The notes under the pieces are model-generated. The model saw only the letters and a program-made list of their open reading frames with translations, was not told where the DNA came from and did not search any database. 64,000 bases of DNA. It comes from Parazoarcus communis SWub3 = DSM 12120. Lineage in GTDB: Bacteria > Pseudomonadota > Gammaproteobacteria > Burkholderiales > Rhodocyclaceae. Position numbers and translations under genes: made by a program. Positions within the stretch are counted from its first letter, which is position 1. Every line of letters starts with the position of its first letter. Positions 37,192 through 49,051 of this stretch are shown in pieces. The stretch is taken from assembly GCF_003226565.1 (NCBI RefSeq), contig NZ_QKOE01000004.1, positions 264,751 to 328,750 of the forward strand, written 5' to 3'.

Positions 37192-38475
37192 TTACCCTTG
37201 ATTGCAGCGTTCTGCCCGTGAGCGCAGCAATGCCTGCTCGCGTGTGTTGCGGGTCAGCGTCGCGGCACGCTCGAACTCGATGCGTGCCTCATCCCGACGG
37301 TTCAGACGCAATAGGAGGTCGCCCCGGACACTAGGCAGAAGGTGGTAGCCTTGCAGCGCCTGCCCGTTGCATAGGGCGTCGACAATGGCCAGCCCATCCT
37401 CGGGGCCGGAGGCCATGCCGACTGCGACTGCACGATTGAGCTCGATGATGGGTGATGGCGTCAATCGCGCAAGCGTTCCATAGAGTGCGGCGATCTGTCC
37501 CCAGTCGGTGTGCTCGGGGGCTGACGCCCGTGCGTGGCAGGCTGCAATCGCCGCCTGTAGCGTGTAGCTGCCCGGCGAACTGGGCAAGGCCTCTGCCCGG
37601 GCAAGTGCCGTCAAACCTTGGTGAATCCGGATCCGGTCCCAGCGTGATCGATCCTGGTCCATCAACAGTACGGGTTCCCCATCGGATGAGACCCGCGCCT
37701 TCAAGCGCGAGGCCTGGAGTTCCATCAGCGCGAGCAGACCAAAAGCCTCGCTTTCCCCAGGCATCAGGCCCGTCAGCATGCGCGTCAGCCGGGTGGCTTC
37801 CTCACACAGGGCGGGGCGGGTCCATTCGCCGCCGGTGGTGGCGGCGTAGCCTTCGTTGAAAATCAGGTACAGCACTTCCAGCACCGTGCCAAGACGCGGA
37901 TGCAGCTCGGCAGCGGTTGGCAATTCGAAGGGAATGCGGGCCTGGCTCAAGGCCCGTTTGGCGCGGACGATGCGCTGTGCAACGGTGGGTTCCGGTTTGA
38001 GATAGGCGCGGGCGATCTCGGTTGTGCTCAGGCCCCCCATGACCCGCAGCGTCAGCATACAGCGCGACTCGGCCGGCAGCATGGGGTGGCAGGCGGTGAA
38101 GATCAAGCGCAAGGTGTCGTCACCGACCGGGTCGTCCAGGCGGGTATCGACTGCCTCGGCATGGGCCGCGGTGGCGAGCTCGTGCTGAAAGTCCAGCTCA
38201 CGGCCGATCTCCATGGCCTTCTCTGCGGCGAAGCGCTTGTGCCGCAAGTGGTCCAGCGCCCGTCGCCGGGCAGTGGTCAGCAACCAGGCGCCGGGTTTTT
38301 CCGGAATGCCGTCTACCGGCCAGTGTTCGAGTGCGGCCAGTAGGGCGTCCTGCGCAAACTCCTCCGCCAGACCGACGTCGCGCACGATGCGTGCCACGCC
38401 GCCAATGATGCTGGCCGCCTCTATGCGCCATACCGCTTCGATGGCTTTGCGGCTTTCAAGGTCCTGTCGGGTCAT
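37192..38475 (-). CDS. ECF-type RNA polymerase sigma factor, SigJ/YlaC-like with long C-terminal domain (DUF6596 type)
   Basis: 427 residues from Met at 38475. Sigma region 2 spans VRDVGLAEEFAQDALLAALEHWP and KPGAWLLTTARRRALDHLR; region 4 is near LSTTEIARAYLKPEPTVAQRIVRAKRAL. The C-terminal 230 residues carry the LEVLYLIFNEGYAATTG block and TPR-like helices typical of this sigma group. Upstream in-frame codons overlap the YCII gene and lack support. No anti-sigma gene is seen; its paired YCII gene is the usual neighbour and probable regulator. Confidence 0.9.
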   Translation of the reverse strand: MTRQDLESRKAIEAVWRIEAASIIGGVARIVRDVGLAEEFAQDALLAALEHWPVDGIPEKPGAWLLTTARRRALDHLRHKRFAAEKAMEIGRELDFQHELATAAHAEAVDTRLDDPVGDDTLRLIFTACHPMLPAESRCMLTLRVMGGLSTTEIARAYLKPEPTVAQRIVRAKRALSQARIPFELPTAAELHPRLGTVLEVLYLIFNEGYAATTGGEWTRPALCEEATRLTRMLTGLMPGESEAFGLLALMELQASRLKARVSSDGEPVLLMDQDRSRWDRIRIHQGLTALARAEALPSSPGSYTLQAAIAACHARASAPEHTDWGQIAALYGTLARLTPSPIIELNRAVAVGMASGPEDGLAIVDALCNGQALQGYHLLPSVRGDLLLRLNRRDEARIEFERAATLTRNTREQALLRSRAERCNQG

Positions 38476-38503
38476 CGCCGGCAGTGAGAGGCGGGATGCG
38501 GGA

Positions 38504-38860
38504 TCAGCGGATGTAACAAGGCGCGCACTCGCGCACTTCCACCGTTGCCCAGCGGGTGGCAGGGCAGCGGCTGGCGATTGCGACGGCTTCCTCACGGCTG
38601 CTCACATCGAGCATGAAGAACCCACCGATCATTTCCCGCGCCTCGGTGAAGGGGCCGTCCAGCAGCTGAGGGGTGCCATTGCTTGTGGAGAGGCGTACCG
38701 CGTGTTCGTCCGGGCGCAGCGACTCGCTGGCCAGCAGGACGCCTTCCGCCTGCAGCGCCGCGGCATAATTCATCATTTCTTCGTAAAGGTGGCGGGCTTC
38801 GGTTTCGTCCCGAGTGGCGCGCTGGCCACGGGGCTCGACGATCAAAAGCAGAAAAGCCAT
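38504..38860 (-). CDS. YCII-related (DGPF) domain protein
   Basis: 118 residues from MAFLLLIVEP. The DGPFTEAREMIGGFFMLDV block with the YCII His/Asp-type pocket and the C-terminal EVRECAPCYIR are recognisable. It lies 28 bp before the sigma gene and in the same direction; such pairs are very common in bacteria and are thought to work together. No enzymatic role is established. Confidence 0.88.
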   Translation of the reverse strand: MAFLLLIVEPRGQRATRDETEARHLYEEMMNYAAALQAEGVLLASESLRPDEHAVRLSTSNGTPQLLDGPFTEAREMIGGFFMLDVSSREEAVAIASRCPATRWATVEVRECAPCYIR

Positions 38861-38996
38861 GTCTCTTACCTCGAGCGCATCGTCATTCAGTGAAGTGTCA
38901 GGCAATTCATTGTGGATGAAGAATCACGATCGAACAAACCGTGGACGTGCATGAGCATACGGCACGGGTGCCGGGCGTTTGAATGTGGTGGGCGCA

Positions 38997-40139
38997 TCAC
39001 CCCGTTTCATTGCGAAACGGCGAGCGTTCCGACAGTTCGTCCATGTAAAAACGCATGCCTTCGGTTTCGCGGGCGAGAAAGCGATCGACCGCATCGCGAA
39101 AGCGTGGGTCTGCAATCCAGTGTGCCGAGCGCGTTGGCACGGGCTCGAGGCCGCGTGACAGTTTGTGCTCGCCCTGCGCGCCGCCTTCGAAACGCTGCAG
39201 GCCATGGCGGATGCAGTAGTCGATCGCCTGGTAGTAGCACAACTCGAAATGCAGGCAGGGCAGGTGCTCCAACGCCCCCCAGTAGCGGCCGTACAGGGCC
39301 TGCTGGTCGCACAGGAAGAAGGCCGCGGCCACTGGCTGGCCGTCGCGTTCTGCCAGCACCAGGCGCACGCCGTCGGGTAGCCTGCGTGCCAGTTCGGTAA
39401 AGAAGTCCGGGGTCAGGTAGGGCGTAGACCGGTGCTGCGCGTAGGTTGTGGCGTAGCAATGGTAAAAGAAGCGCCAGTCCTCGGTTCGGGCGCTGTGGCC
39501 ATCTTCCCAGCGCAGGCTCAGTCCATGGGCGGCAGCACGGCGGCGGTCCTGGCGGATCTTCTTGCGTTTCTCGTGATTCAGATGTGCCAGAAATCCGTCG
39601 AAATCAGCGTACCCGGCGTTGTTCCAGTGAAACTGCACGCCCTGGCGCAGCATCAATCCCGCTTCACGTAGCCATTCACCCTCCTGCTCGGTCGGGAACA
39701 GCAGATGAAAGGACGACTGGCCGCTCTCCGTGACCATTGCCATCACGGCGCCCAGCAGATCGCGGCGCGCGGCATCATCCACGCCGAGCAGGCGCATGCC
39801 CGGTACCGGGCAGAAAGGCAGCGCAGCCAGCCACTTCGGATAGTAGGCCAGGCCGTGGCGGTGGTAGGCCTCCGCCCACGCCCAGTCGAACACGTATTCG
39901 CCGTAGGAGTGGTGCTTCTCGTACAGCGGCATTGCTGCGATCAACGCACCGTTGCGCCACAGCGTCGCATGGCGGGGCACCCAGCCCGTGTCGCCGCCCA
40001 CGCAGCCGGTGGTCTCCAGCGTATCCAGAAAGGCATGTGACGTGCAGGGCTGGCCGTCGGTCAGTGCATCCCATTGTGCGGCGGGTAGGTCAGCCAGATG
40101 GTCAAGCAGGGCAAAGCCATTTGCGGGGCGGGAAGTCAT
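38997..40139 (-). CDS. GNAT/FemAB-like acyltransferase (peptidogalycan biosynthesis family, DUF482)
   Basis: 380 residues. Blocks LPAAQWDALTDGQPCTSHAFL, MPLYEKHHSYGEYVFDWAWA, WNNAGYADFDGFLAHLNHEKRKKIRQDR (quoted in part) and GRYWGALEHLPCLHFELCYYQ match DUF482 proteins. The C-terminal half has a GNAT-like fold. The acceptor is unknown. It ends 7 bp from the toxin gene on the same strand but is probably separately transcribed or read through from the toxin-antitoxin promoter. Confidence 0.85.
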   Translation of the reverse strand: MTSRPANGFALLDHLADLPAAQWDALTDGQPCTSHAFLDTLETTGCVGGDTGWVPRHATLWRNGALIAAMPLYEKHHSYGEYVFDWAWAEAYHRHGLAYYPKWLAALPFCPVPGMRLLGVDDAARRDLLGAVMAMVTESGQSSFHLLFPTEQEGEWLREAGLMLRQGVQFHWNNAGYADFDGFLAHLNHEKRKKIRQDRRRAAAHGLSLRWEDGHSARTEDWRFFYHCYATTYAQHRSTPYLTPDFFTELARRLPDGVRLVLAERDGQPVAAAFFLCDQQALYGRYWGALEHLPCLHFELCYYQAIDYCIRHGLQRFEGGAQGEHKLSRGLEPVPTRSAHWIADPRFRDAVDRFLARETEGMRFYMDELSERSPFRNETG

Positions 40140-40145
40140 GGCGCC

Positions 40146-40472
40146 TCAGGCAAGCATCTGCAACAGGGTGGGGTGCCAGATGGCTGTGTCGATATCCCCC
40201 ATCTTGCGTGTGAGGCGAATCTTGTCGACGCAGCGGAGTTGGTCCAGCAGGATGCGAGCGGGCTTTCCGTGAAACTCGGTTTCCGGCCGGCAACCCAATG
40301 GCTGCCCCTTGCTGGTGATGGGGGCTACGATCACGCGAGGCAAGGCTGCGTTCATGTCGTCGGGCGAAATCACCAGTGCAGGACGGGTTTTCTGGATTTC
40401 ACTGCCGACCGTCGGATCAAGATTCACCCAATAAACCTCTCCGCGACAGATGCGTGAGCCTCCCCTTACCAT
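40146..40472 (-). CDS. MazF/PemK-family mRNA interferase toxin
   Basis: 108 residues from ATG at 40472. RGEVYWVNLDPTVGSEIQKTRPALV carries the conserved Arg loop and the VGSEIQKTRP motif (quoted in part), and PLGCRPETEF plus LLDQLRCVDKIRL follow. Ribosome-independent mRNA cleavage at short motifs is the family function. The start overlaps the antitoxin stop by 7 bases; GTG at 40478 is an alternative. Confidence 0.9.
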   Translation of the reverse strand: MVRGGSRICRGEVYWVNLDPTVGSEIQKTRPALVISPDDMNAALPRVIVAPITSKGQPLGCRPETEFHGKPARILLDQLRCVDKIRLTRKMGDIDTAIWHPTLLQMLA

Positions 40473-40702
40473 TCCCACTCACCCGCGTCCGCATCAACAG
40501 GGAGCGTGCCCCACGCATCCGTATCGGCCTCCGCGCGATAATGGTCGAACCAACCGGTGCGGGAGGGTTGCACCGGTTCGATGACAATGCGGGCGCCGTC
40601 CAAGCGCATCTCCACCTCGTCAGCGATACCGCACTCCGCCAATAGTGGGGCTGGAATCAGGATTCCGCGTGAATTGCCGATTTTTCTGACTGTTGTACGC
40701 AT
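40466..40702 (-). CDS. MazE/AbrB-type antitoxin
   Basis: 78 residues. The N-terminal swapped-hairpin DNA-binding domain starts TTVRKIGNSRGILIPAPLL, a classic SpoVT/AbrB sequence; the acidic, Trp-containing tail (DTDAWGTLPVDADAGEWEW) is the toxin-neutralising part. GGAGAGG-like purines lie before ATG. It is the first gene of the pair and probably represses the operon through the palindrome at 40723. Confidence 0.9.
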   Translation of the reverse strand: MRTTVRKIGNSRGILIPAPLLAECGIADEVEMRLDGARIVIEPVQPSRTGWFDHYRAEADTDAWGTLPVDADAGEWEW

Positions 40703-40722
40703 GGAGAGGTCCTGTCATGGCT

Positions 40723-40741
40723 GTGATAACGTTGTTATTAC
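40723..40741. promoter_or_regulatory. Inverted repeat in the toxin-antitoxin promoter
   Basis: GTGATAAC-GTT-GTTATTAC has 8-bp arms with one mismatch, 21 bp upstream of the antitoxin start. It is a likely MazE operator. Confidence 0.5.
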
Positions 40742-40968
40742 ATCAGGAAGCGCGATCAAGATCAAGAAGGCGTATCGCTTGCCCTATTTTTGTGCAACTG
40801 CAAAATATCCTTGCTGGACCGAGGCTTGGGGTCGGTGTCCCCGGCTTATCCACAGGCTTGCTCACGGTGTATGTGCACAGCTGAGTGTGTCTTTCGGTAC
40901 CGCTGGATGCCGAATCCGGCAGGGGTCAGTGCGCCGGTCGGGGGCGTGACGCGGTATAGTTGCGCCCC

Positions 40969-42977
<2,009 letters not shown>

Positions 42978-43016
42978 TCGTCACGGCCGGTCAGGCTTCA
43001 GGCCTGGCCGGTAGAT

Positions 43017-44075
43017 TTACCGGCGGGTGCTGTTCTGCGCCCGCATCAATACCAGCAGTGCCCCACCGCCGCCATCGTGCGGGCCCGCCTGGCAGAACGC
43101 CAGAATCTCTTCCCGCTGTGCCAGCCAGCCGCGCGACAACTGCTTGAGGATGGACACCTTGCCCGGTGAGCCCAGGCCCTTGCCGTGGATCACCCGGATG
43201 CAGCGCTTGCCCTGATGCAGTGCCGACGCAAGAAAATGCGCCAGTGCCTCCCGTGCTTCGTCGCGGGTCAGCCCATGCAGATCGATCTCGCCCTGCAATA
43301 CCCAGCGCCCGCGACGCAGGTCGCTCAGCACCCGGCGCGGCAACCCGGGTCGCAGGAAGGCGGCTTCGTCGCCCATGTCCAGACGATCTTCGAAGGTCAG
43401 TGGGGCCGCCAGCGACTCGTGCAAGGCTTCGCGCTCGTCGGCTTCGAGTTTCAGCGGTAGCGGGGCAGGTGTGGGTGCGTTCAGTTCGACCCGGTTGCGA
43501 GTATCGACAGGTCGTGCTCCGCGTGTCGCGAGGCGGAACAGTACAGCGGGGTCGGACAGGTCGGCATCTGCCGGCAGCACCATCGGGGGCGGTTCGGATC
43601 CGCCCAGTCGTGCAGCTTCGGCCTCTGCCTGCAGGGCGCCGATGCCGCGCGGGCGGCGTGGTGCAACGCCAAGCGCCACGCGGCCACTGTCCGCCAATGG
43701 CGTGACGTCCGCATACGCGGCTTGCAGTGGATCGAGCGGGGCACGCTTTGTCACCGGCTCCGGCACGTCGGTGTCGGCCGCTTTGGGGCGTGGCAGTGGT
43801 GCAGGGCGAGGGCGGTCCAGCTCCGCGCGACCGCCATCGTCGAGTGGTGCTACGCCCGCCAGTGACTTGCGGAACAGGGCGAGATCATCTTCTGCCGGTA
43901 CCGCGTCGGCATCGGCAGAGGTAGGGGATGAGGTCTTTCGGGGCGCGGCCTTGCCTGTTGGGGCTGCAGGCTTGACCTTGAGCGCGGCCAGCGCCTTGAA
44001 CGGGTTGTCTGCGCCAGCCTTGCCCGAGCGCTGGGCGGGGGCCGTGTCTTGCGAACGGGCAGGGCGGCGCGACAT
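43017..44075 (-). CDS. Smr-domain endonuclease-like protein with repeated N-terminal motif
   Basis: 352 residues. The C-terminal Smr domain (about 263-345) has EIDLHGLTRDEA and IHGKGLGSPGKV, the LDxHG and HGxG motifs of MutS2/YdaL nucleases. The first 210 residues are Ala/Pro-rich and contain three related units at 67-97, 119-140 and 179-207, each with a P-L/V-x-D-x-x-R-x-x-L core; two of them end in PAPLP. Starts before 44075 overlap trxB. It follows trxB by 10 bp. Confidence 0.87.
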   Translation of the reverse strand: MSRRPARSQDTAPAQRSGKAGADNPFKALAALKVKPAAPTGKAAPRKTSSPTSADADAVPAEDDLALFRKSLAGVAPLDDGGRAELDRPRPAPLPRPKAADTDVPEPVTKRAPLDPLQAAYADVTPLADSGRVALGVAPRRPRGIGALQAEAEAARLGGSEPPPMVLPADADLSDPAVLFRLATRGARPVDTRNRVELNAPTPAPLPLKLEADEREALHESLAAPLTFEDRLDMGDEAAFLRPGLPRRVLSDLRRGRWVLQGEIDLHGLTRDEAREALAHFLASALHQGKRCIRVIHGKGLGSPGKVSILKQLSRGWLAQREEILAFCQAGPHDGGGGALLVLMRAQNSTRR

Positions 44076-44085
44076 GGTGGAGCGC

Positions 44086-45093
<1,008 letters not shown>

Positions 45094-45181
45094 TCAGTCC
45101 GATGAATGGCGGTAATAGTCCTGAACTATGCTGAGGGTGGAGGGGCAGGCTCGAGTGCGGCCATGCGGGCTCCATGCCTGA

Positions 45182-45209
45182 TTGCCGTCCGCATTTATTC
45201 GTTTATACT
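45182..45209 (+). promoter_or_regulatory. Promoter of the CRP-like gene
   Basis: TTGCCG (45182-45187), 16-bp spacer, TATACT (45204-45209). An inverted pair CGTCCG/CGGACG flanks the -10 region (45186-45191 and 45211-45216) and may be an operator. Confidence 0.5.
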
Positions 45210-45271
45210 TTCGGACGAAATACACCGATACATTTTCGTTATCGAATGCGACCTTGCACGATGGAGCCTAC

Positions 45272-45943
45272 ATGAGCCAGCAGAATGCGGTTTCAACAAT
45301 CGCCCTGAAGACATTCCCGCTGTTCAGCGGCCTGTCGGACGACGTGATTGCCGCTGTCGCGCGTCATGCCTTGATGCGGCGCTTCCCGCGCGGGCAGACG
45401 GTAGTGCGTGCGGGGGATCGCACCGACTATGTCTACTTTGTGCTGACGGGCAGTCTCAAGGTCGTGGTCAGCGACGAGGACGGCCGCGAGGTCATCCTGT
45501 CCATCCTGGGCCAGGGCGAACTGTTCGGCGAGATGGGCATGTTCGGCGAGCAACCGCGCTCCGCCTCGGTGGTGGCAGTGGTGGCGGCTGATCTGGTCAT
45601 GATTGCCAAGCACGACTTCCGCGAACTCATGCAGGACAACTTCGAGATTGCCTGGCGCATCATGTGCAACCTCGCAGAGCGTCTGCGCAATGCCGATCGC
45701 AAGATCGAAAGCCTGGCCTTGATGGACGTCTATGGCCGGGTTGCCGGGCTGCTGCTCGAGATGTCAGAGGATGTCGATGGTGAATCGGTGGTGGTGCGCA
45801 AGATCTCCAAGCAGGACATCGCCAAGATGATCGGCGCATCGCGCGAGATGGTGTCCCGTGTCATGAAAGACCTCGGGCAGCAGGGGCTGATCGAGGAAAC
45901 CCCCAATGGCATCATCCTGCGCGAACGCCTCAATGAGCTCTGA
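45272..45943 (+). CDS. CRP-family transcriptional regulator
   Basis: 223 residues. The cyclic-nucleotide cassette is FGEMGMFGEQPRSAS, with the Gly-Glu and Arg-Ser-Ala residues that bind cAMP in CRP. The recognition helix reads SREMVSRVMKDL, with Arg-Glu-x-x-x-Arg as in CRP rather than FNR. No cysteine cluster. The start at 45272 gives the normal CRP length. A cAMP- or other nucleotide-responsive global regulator is likely; the targets are unknown. Confidence 0.9.
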   Translation: MSQQNAVSTIALKTFPLFSGLSDDVIAAVARHALMRRFPRGQTVVRAGDRTDYVYFVLTGSLKVVVSDEDGREVILSILGQGELFGEMGMFGEQPRSASVVAVVAADLVMIAKHDFRELMQDNFEIAWRIMCNLAERLRNADRKIESLALMDVYGRVAGLLLEMSEDVDGESVVVRKISKQDIAKMIGASREMVSRVMKDLGQQGLIEETPNGIILRERLNEL

Positions 45944-46047
45944 ACCTGGCTGGCGTCCTCGGGCCGATTTCCGGGCCTGACCGTTGGCCGGTGCGGGTAG
46001 TTTGTTTCGCACGGCAACATCGAGGGCGGCGGGGGCGGTCCATCGCA

Positions 46048-46053
46048 TATAAT
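46048..46053 (+). promoter_or_regulatory. -10 element before ftsK
   Basis: TATAAT 39 bp upstream of the ftsK start; transcription start about 46060. A matching -35 is poor. Confidence 0.45.
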
Positions 46054-46091
46054 CCGGGTTGTTTCCTGTTCCGGTCGCCGATCGCCCCCTG

Positions 46092-48380
46092 ATGCTGTCT
46101 CGTTCGTCATCCCGTTCCCAGCCTTTACCCGAGAAAATCTCGCTTTTGTTACAGGAAGCCCGTTGGCTGATCCTGGGCGTGATGTCGCTCTACATCGGGC
46201 TGGTGCTGCTCGGCTACAACAAGGCCGATCCGGGCTGGTCGCATGCTTCGGTGGTCGATCGCATCACCAATCCGGGCGGGCGGTTTGGCGCCTGGCTGGC
46301 CGATTTGCTGCTTTATCTGCACGGCGTGTCGGCGTGGTGGTGGGTCGTGTTTCTCGGCTACGGCCTGATGTGGGGCTTTCGCCGTCTCAAGAACCAGCTG
46401 ACCATCGATCGCCGGTCGTTCTTCTTTGTGTTTGCCGGCTTTCTGGTGGTGTTGATCACCAGCAGCGCGCTCGAGTATCTGCGTTTCCACTCTCACGGTG
46501 CGGCCTTGCCGCTGTCGCCCGGCGGCCTGTTTGGCATGGAGCTTGGACAGCTGGTCCAGCGCAACTTCGGCTTTACCGGTGGCACCTTGCTGCTGCTGGC
46601 CCTGATGGCGGCAGGGCTGTCGCTGTTTACCGGCATCTCGTGGCTGAGTGCGGCCGAGGGTGTGGGCGCCTGGCTGGAGCAATCCGTGCTGTCGGCACAA
46701 GCCGCATGGGCGCGCTGGCAGGACCGCAAGGTGGGGCAACAGATTGCACAAAAGCGCGAAGCGGTGGTCGAAACCCGCCGGCGCAAGGTCGAGCAGGCAC
46801 CGCCCGCGCCGTTGCGCATCGAACCTGCAGTGGTCGAGGTTCAGCGCTCCGAGCGGGTGGAGCGCGAGCGTCAGCAAACCCTGTTCGACGACAACCCCGA
46901 AGGCGCGATCCCGCCGCTTGGCCTGCTCGACCCGCCGACTGTCAATGGCGAGCCACCGTCGCCCGAAGCGCTGGAATTCACCTCCCGGCTGATCGAGACC
47001 AAGCTGGCTGACTTCGGTGTCGAGGTCAAGGTGCTGGCTGCGTACCCGGGGCCGGTGATCACCCGCTACGAGATCGAGCCTGCTGTCGGCGTCAAGGGCA
47101 GTCAGGTGGTCAATCTGGCCAAGGATCTTGCCCGGGCGCTGTCCATGGTATCGATCCGCATGGTCGAGACCGTGCCGGGCAAGTCCTGCATGGCGCTCGA
47201 ACTGCCCAACCCCAAGCGTCAGACCGTGCGCCTGTCAGAAATCCTCGGCTCCAAGGCCTATCAGGATATGGGGTCGGCGCTGACCGTGGCGCTGGGCAAG
47301 GACATCGGTGGCCAGCCGGTCGTGGCCGATCTGGCCAAGATGCCACACCTGCTGGTGGCCGGTACCACGGGTTCGGGCAAGTCGGTCGGCGTCAATGCCA
47401 TGATCCTGTCGCTGCTCTACAAGAGCGAGCCGGAGAAAGTGCGCCTGATCATGGTCGACCCGAAAATGCTGGAGCTCTCCATCTACGAGGGCATTCCGCA
47501 TCTGCTCGCTCCCGTCGTCACCGACATGAAGCATGCCGGCAACGCGCTCAACTGGTGCGTCACCGAAATGGACAAGCGCTACAAGCTGATGGCGGCTGTT
47601 GGTGTGCGCAACCTGGCCGGCTTCAACAAGGCGGTGGTAGAGGCGCGCAAGCACGAGACCCCGCTGACCAACCCGTTCTCGATCACTCCGGACAACCCCG
47701 AGCCGCTCGAGACCTTGCCCTACATTGTGGTGGTGGTGGACGAGTTCGCCGACTTGATGATGGTGGTCGGCAAGAAAGTTGAAGAACTCATCGCCCGTCT
47801 TGCGCAAAAGGCGCGTGCCGCGGGTATCCATCTCATCCTTGCCACCCAGCGGCCGTCGGTGGATGTGATCACCGGCCTGATCAAGGCCAACGTGCCCACC
47901 CGTATTGCCTTCCAGGTGTCCAGCAAGATCGATTCACGCACCATTCTCGACCAGATGGGGGCCGAAGCCCTGCTGGGCATGGGCGACATGCTTTATCTGG
48001 CACCCGGTACCGGGCTGCCGGTCCGTGTGCACGGTGCCTTTGTAGCCGACGAGGAAGTACACAAGGTGGTGGATCACCTGAAGCGGCTGGGCCCGCCCGA
48101 CTATATCGAGGGCATCCTGTCTGCACCTGAAGACGATCTCGAGGCCGCCCTCGGCGCTGGTGGCGAAGGCGGGGAGGAGACCGACGCGCTCTACGATCAG
48201 GCGGTCGAGATCGTCGTCAAGACGCGCCGCCCCTCCATTTCACTGGTGCAGCGCCACCTGCGCATCGGCTACAACCGGGCTGCACGCCTCATCGAGCAGA
48301 TGGAGCGTGCCGGGCTCGTATCGCCCATGGGCAGCAATGGCAATCGCGAAGTCATCGTGCCGCCGAAGGAAGGAGAATGA
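46092..48380 (+). CDS. ftsK: DNA translocase FtsK
   Basis: Pumps chromosome dimers through the division septum and triggers XerCD recombination at dif. 762 residues. Four N-terminal membrane helices (residues 20-180), a short Arg/Gln-rich linker, then the RecA-like motor with Walker [12 protein letters not shown] near residue 424 and Walker [14 protein letters not shown], and the C-terminal gamma winged helix ([19 protein letters not shown]) that reads KOPS. The short linker makes it an SpoIIIE-length protein. ATG at 46092; its stop overlaps lolA. Confidence 0.96.
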   Translation: MLSRSSSRSQPLPEKISLLLQEARWLILGVMSLYIGLVLLGYNKADPGWSHASVVDRITNPGGRFGAWLADLLLYLHGVSAWWWVVFLGYGLMWGFRRLKNQLTIDRRSFFFVFAGFLVVLITSSALEYLRFHSHGAALPLSPGGLFGMELGQLVQRNFGFTGGTLLLLALMAAGLSLFTGISWLSAAEGVGAWLEQSVLSAQAAWARWQDRKVGQQIAQKREAVVETRRRKVEQAPPAPLRIEPAVVEVQRSERVERERQQTLFDDNPEGAIPPLGLLDPPTVNGEPPSPEALEFTSRLIETKLADFGVEVKVLAAYPGPVITRYEIEPAVGVKGSQVVNLAKDLARALSMVSIRMVETVPGKSCMALELPNPKRQTVRLSEILGSKAYQDMGSALTVALGKDIGGQPVVADLAKMPHLLVAGTTGSGKSVGVNAMILSLLYKSEPEKVRLIMVDPKMLELSIYEGIPHLLAPVVTDMKHAGNALNWCVTEMDKRYKLMAAVGVRNLAGFNKAVVEARKHETPLTNPFSITPDNPEPLETLPYIVVVVDEFADLMMVVGKKVEELIARLAQKARAAGIHLILATQRPSVDVITGLIKANVPTRIAFQVSSKIDSRTILDQMGAEALLGMGDMLYLAPGTGLPVRVHGAFVADEEVHKVVDHLKRLGPPDYIEGILSAPEDDLEAALGAGGEGGEETDALYDQAVEIVVKTRRPSISLVQRHLRIGYNRAARLIEQMERAGLVSPMGSNGNREVIVPPKEGE

Positions 48381-49006
48381 TGCGCCGGATGCTGAAGTTC
48401 CTCGTACTGGCCGCCCTGGTGTTGCCCGTCAGTCCGTCATGGGCCGCCGACGGCATCGCACAGTTGCGCCAGTTTGTTTCTGCCACCCGCAGCGCGGAGG
48501 GCGAGTTCGACCAGACCGTGATGGCCCGCTCGGGTCGCAGGCCGCAACAATCGTCGGGCACCTTTGCCTTTGCCCGTCCGGGCAAGTTCCGGTGGGAATA
48601 CCAGATGCCCTATCCGCAACTGCTGGTGGGCGATGGCGAGCGTCTGTGGTCGTGGGATCGTGACCTCAATCAGGTGACGGTCCGCCCGATGGGGGATGCG
48701 CTGGGCTCCACGCCGGCCGCCATCCTGTTCGGCAAGGTCGAACTTGACCAGGATTTCGAACTTGCTGATGGCGGCACGAGCGATGGTGTGGTTTGGGTGA
48801 ATGCGCGTCCGCGCAAGGCCGACAGCACCTTCGAATCAATGCGCATCGGGCTGGCCGAAGGCCAGCTGCGGCGCATGGAGTTGCGCGACAACTTTGGTCA
48901 GACCACGCTGATCGTGTTCACCCGCTGGCTGGCGAATCCGCCGCTCGATGCCACGCGCTTCCGCTTTGTGCCGCCAGAGGGGGCTGACGTGATCGGTTCC
49001 AACTGA
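48377..49006 (+). CDS. lolA: Outer-membrane lipoprotein carrier protein LolA
   Basis: Periplasmic chaperone that carries lipoproteins from LolCDE to LolB. 209 residues with signal peptide [23 protein letters not shown] (23 residues, given for its hydrophobic core [10 protein letters not shown]). The mature part begins [21 protein letters not shown] and has the half-barrel strands, including [21 protein letters not shown]. The ATG overlaps the ftsK stop (ATGATG), so expression is coupled. Confidence 0.93.
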   Translation: MMRRMLKFLVLAALVLPVSPSWAADGIAQLRQFVSATRSAEGEFDQTVMARSGRRPQQSSGTFAFARPGKFRWEYQMPYPQLLVGDGERLWSWDRDLNQVTVRPMGDALGSTPAAILFGKVELDQDFELADGGTSDGVVWVNARPRKADSTFESMRIGLAEGQLRRMELRDNFGQTTLIVFTRWLANPPLDATRFRFVPPEGADVIGSN

Positions 49007-49051
49007 TCGCGCCACCACTCCACGCCGCTCCACGCGCCCCAAAGCCCTTCA

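Noticed and set aside
40846..40854. Perfect DnaA box TTATCCACA upstream of nadE
   Set aside because: A single box without a cluster, AT-rich unwinding element or dnaA/dnaN genes is not evidence of an origin.
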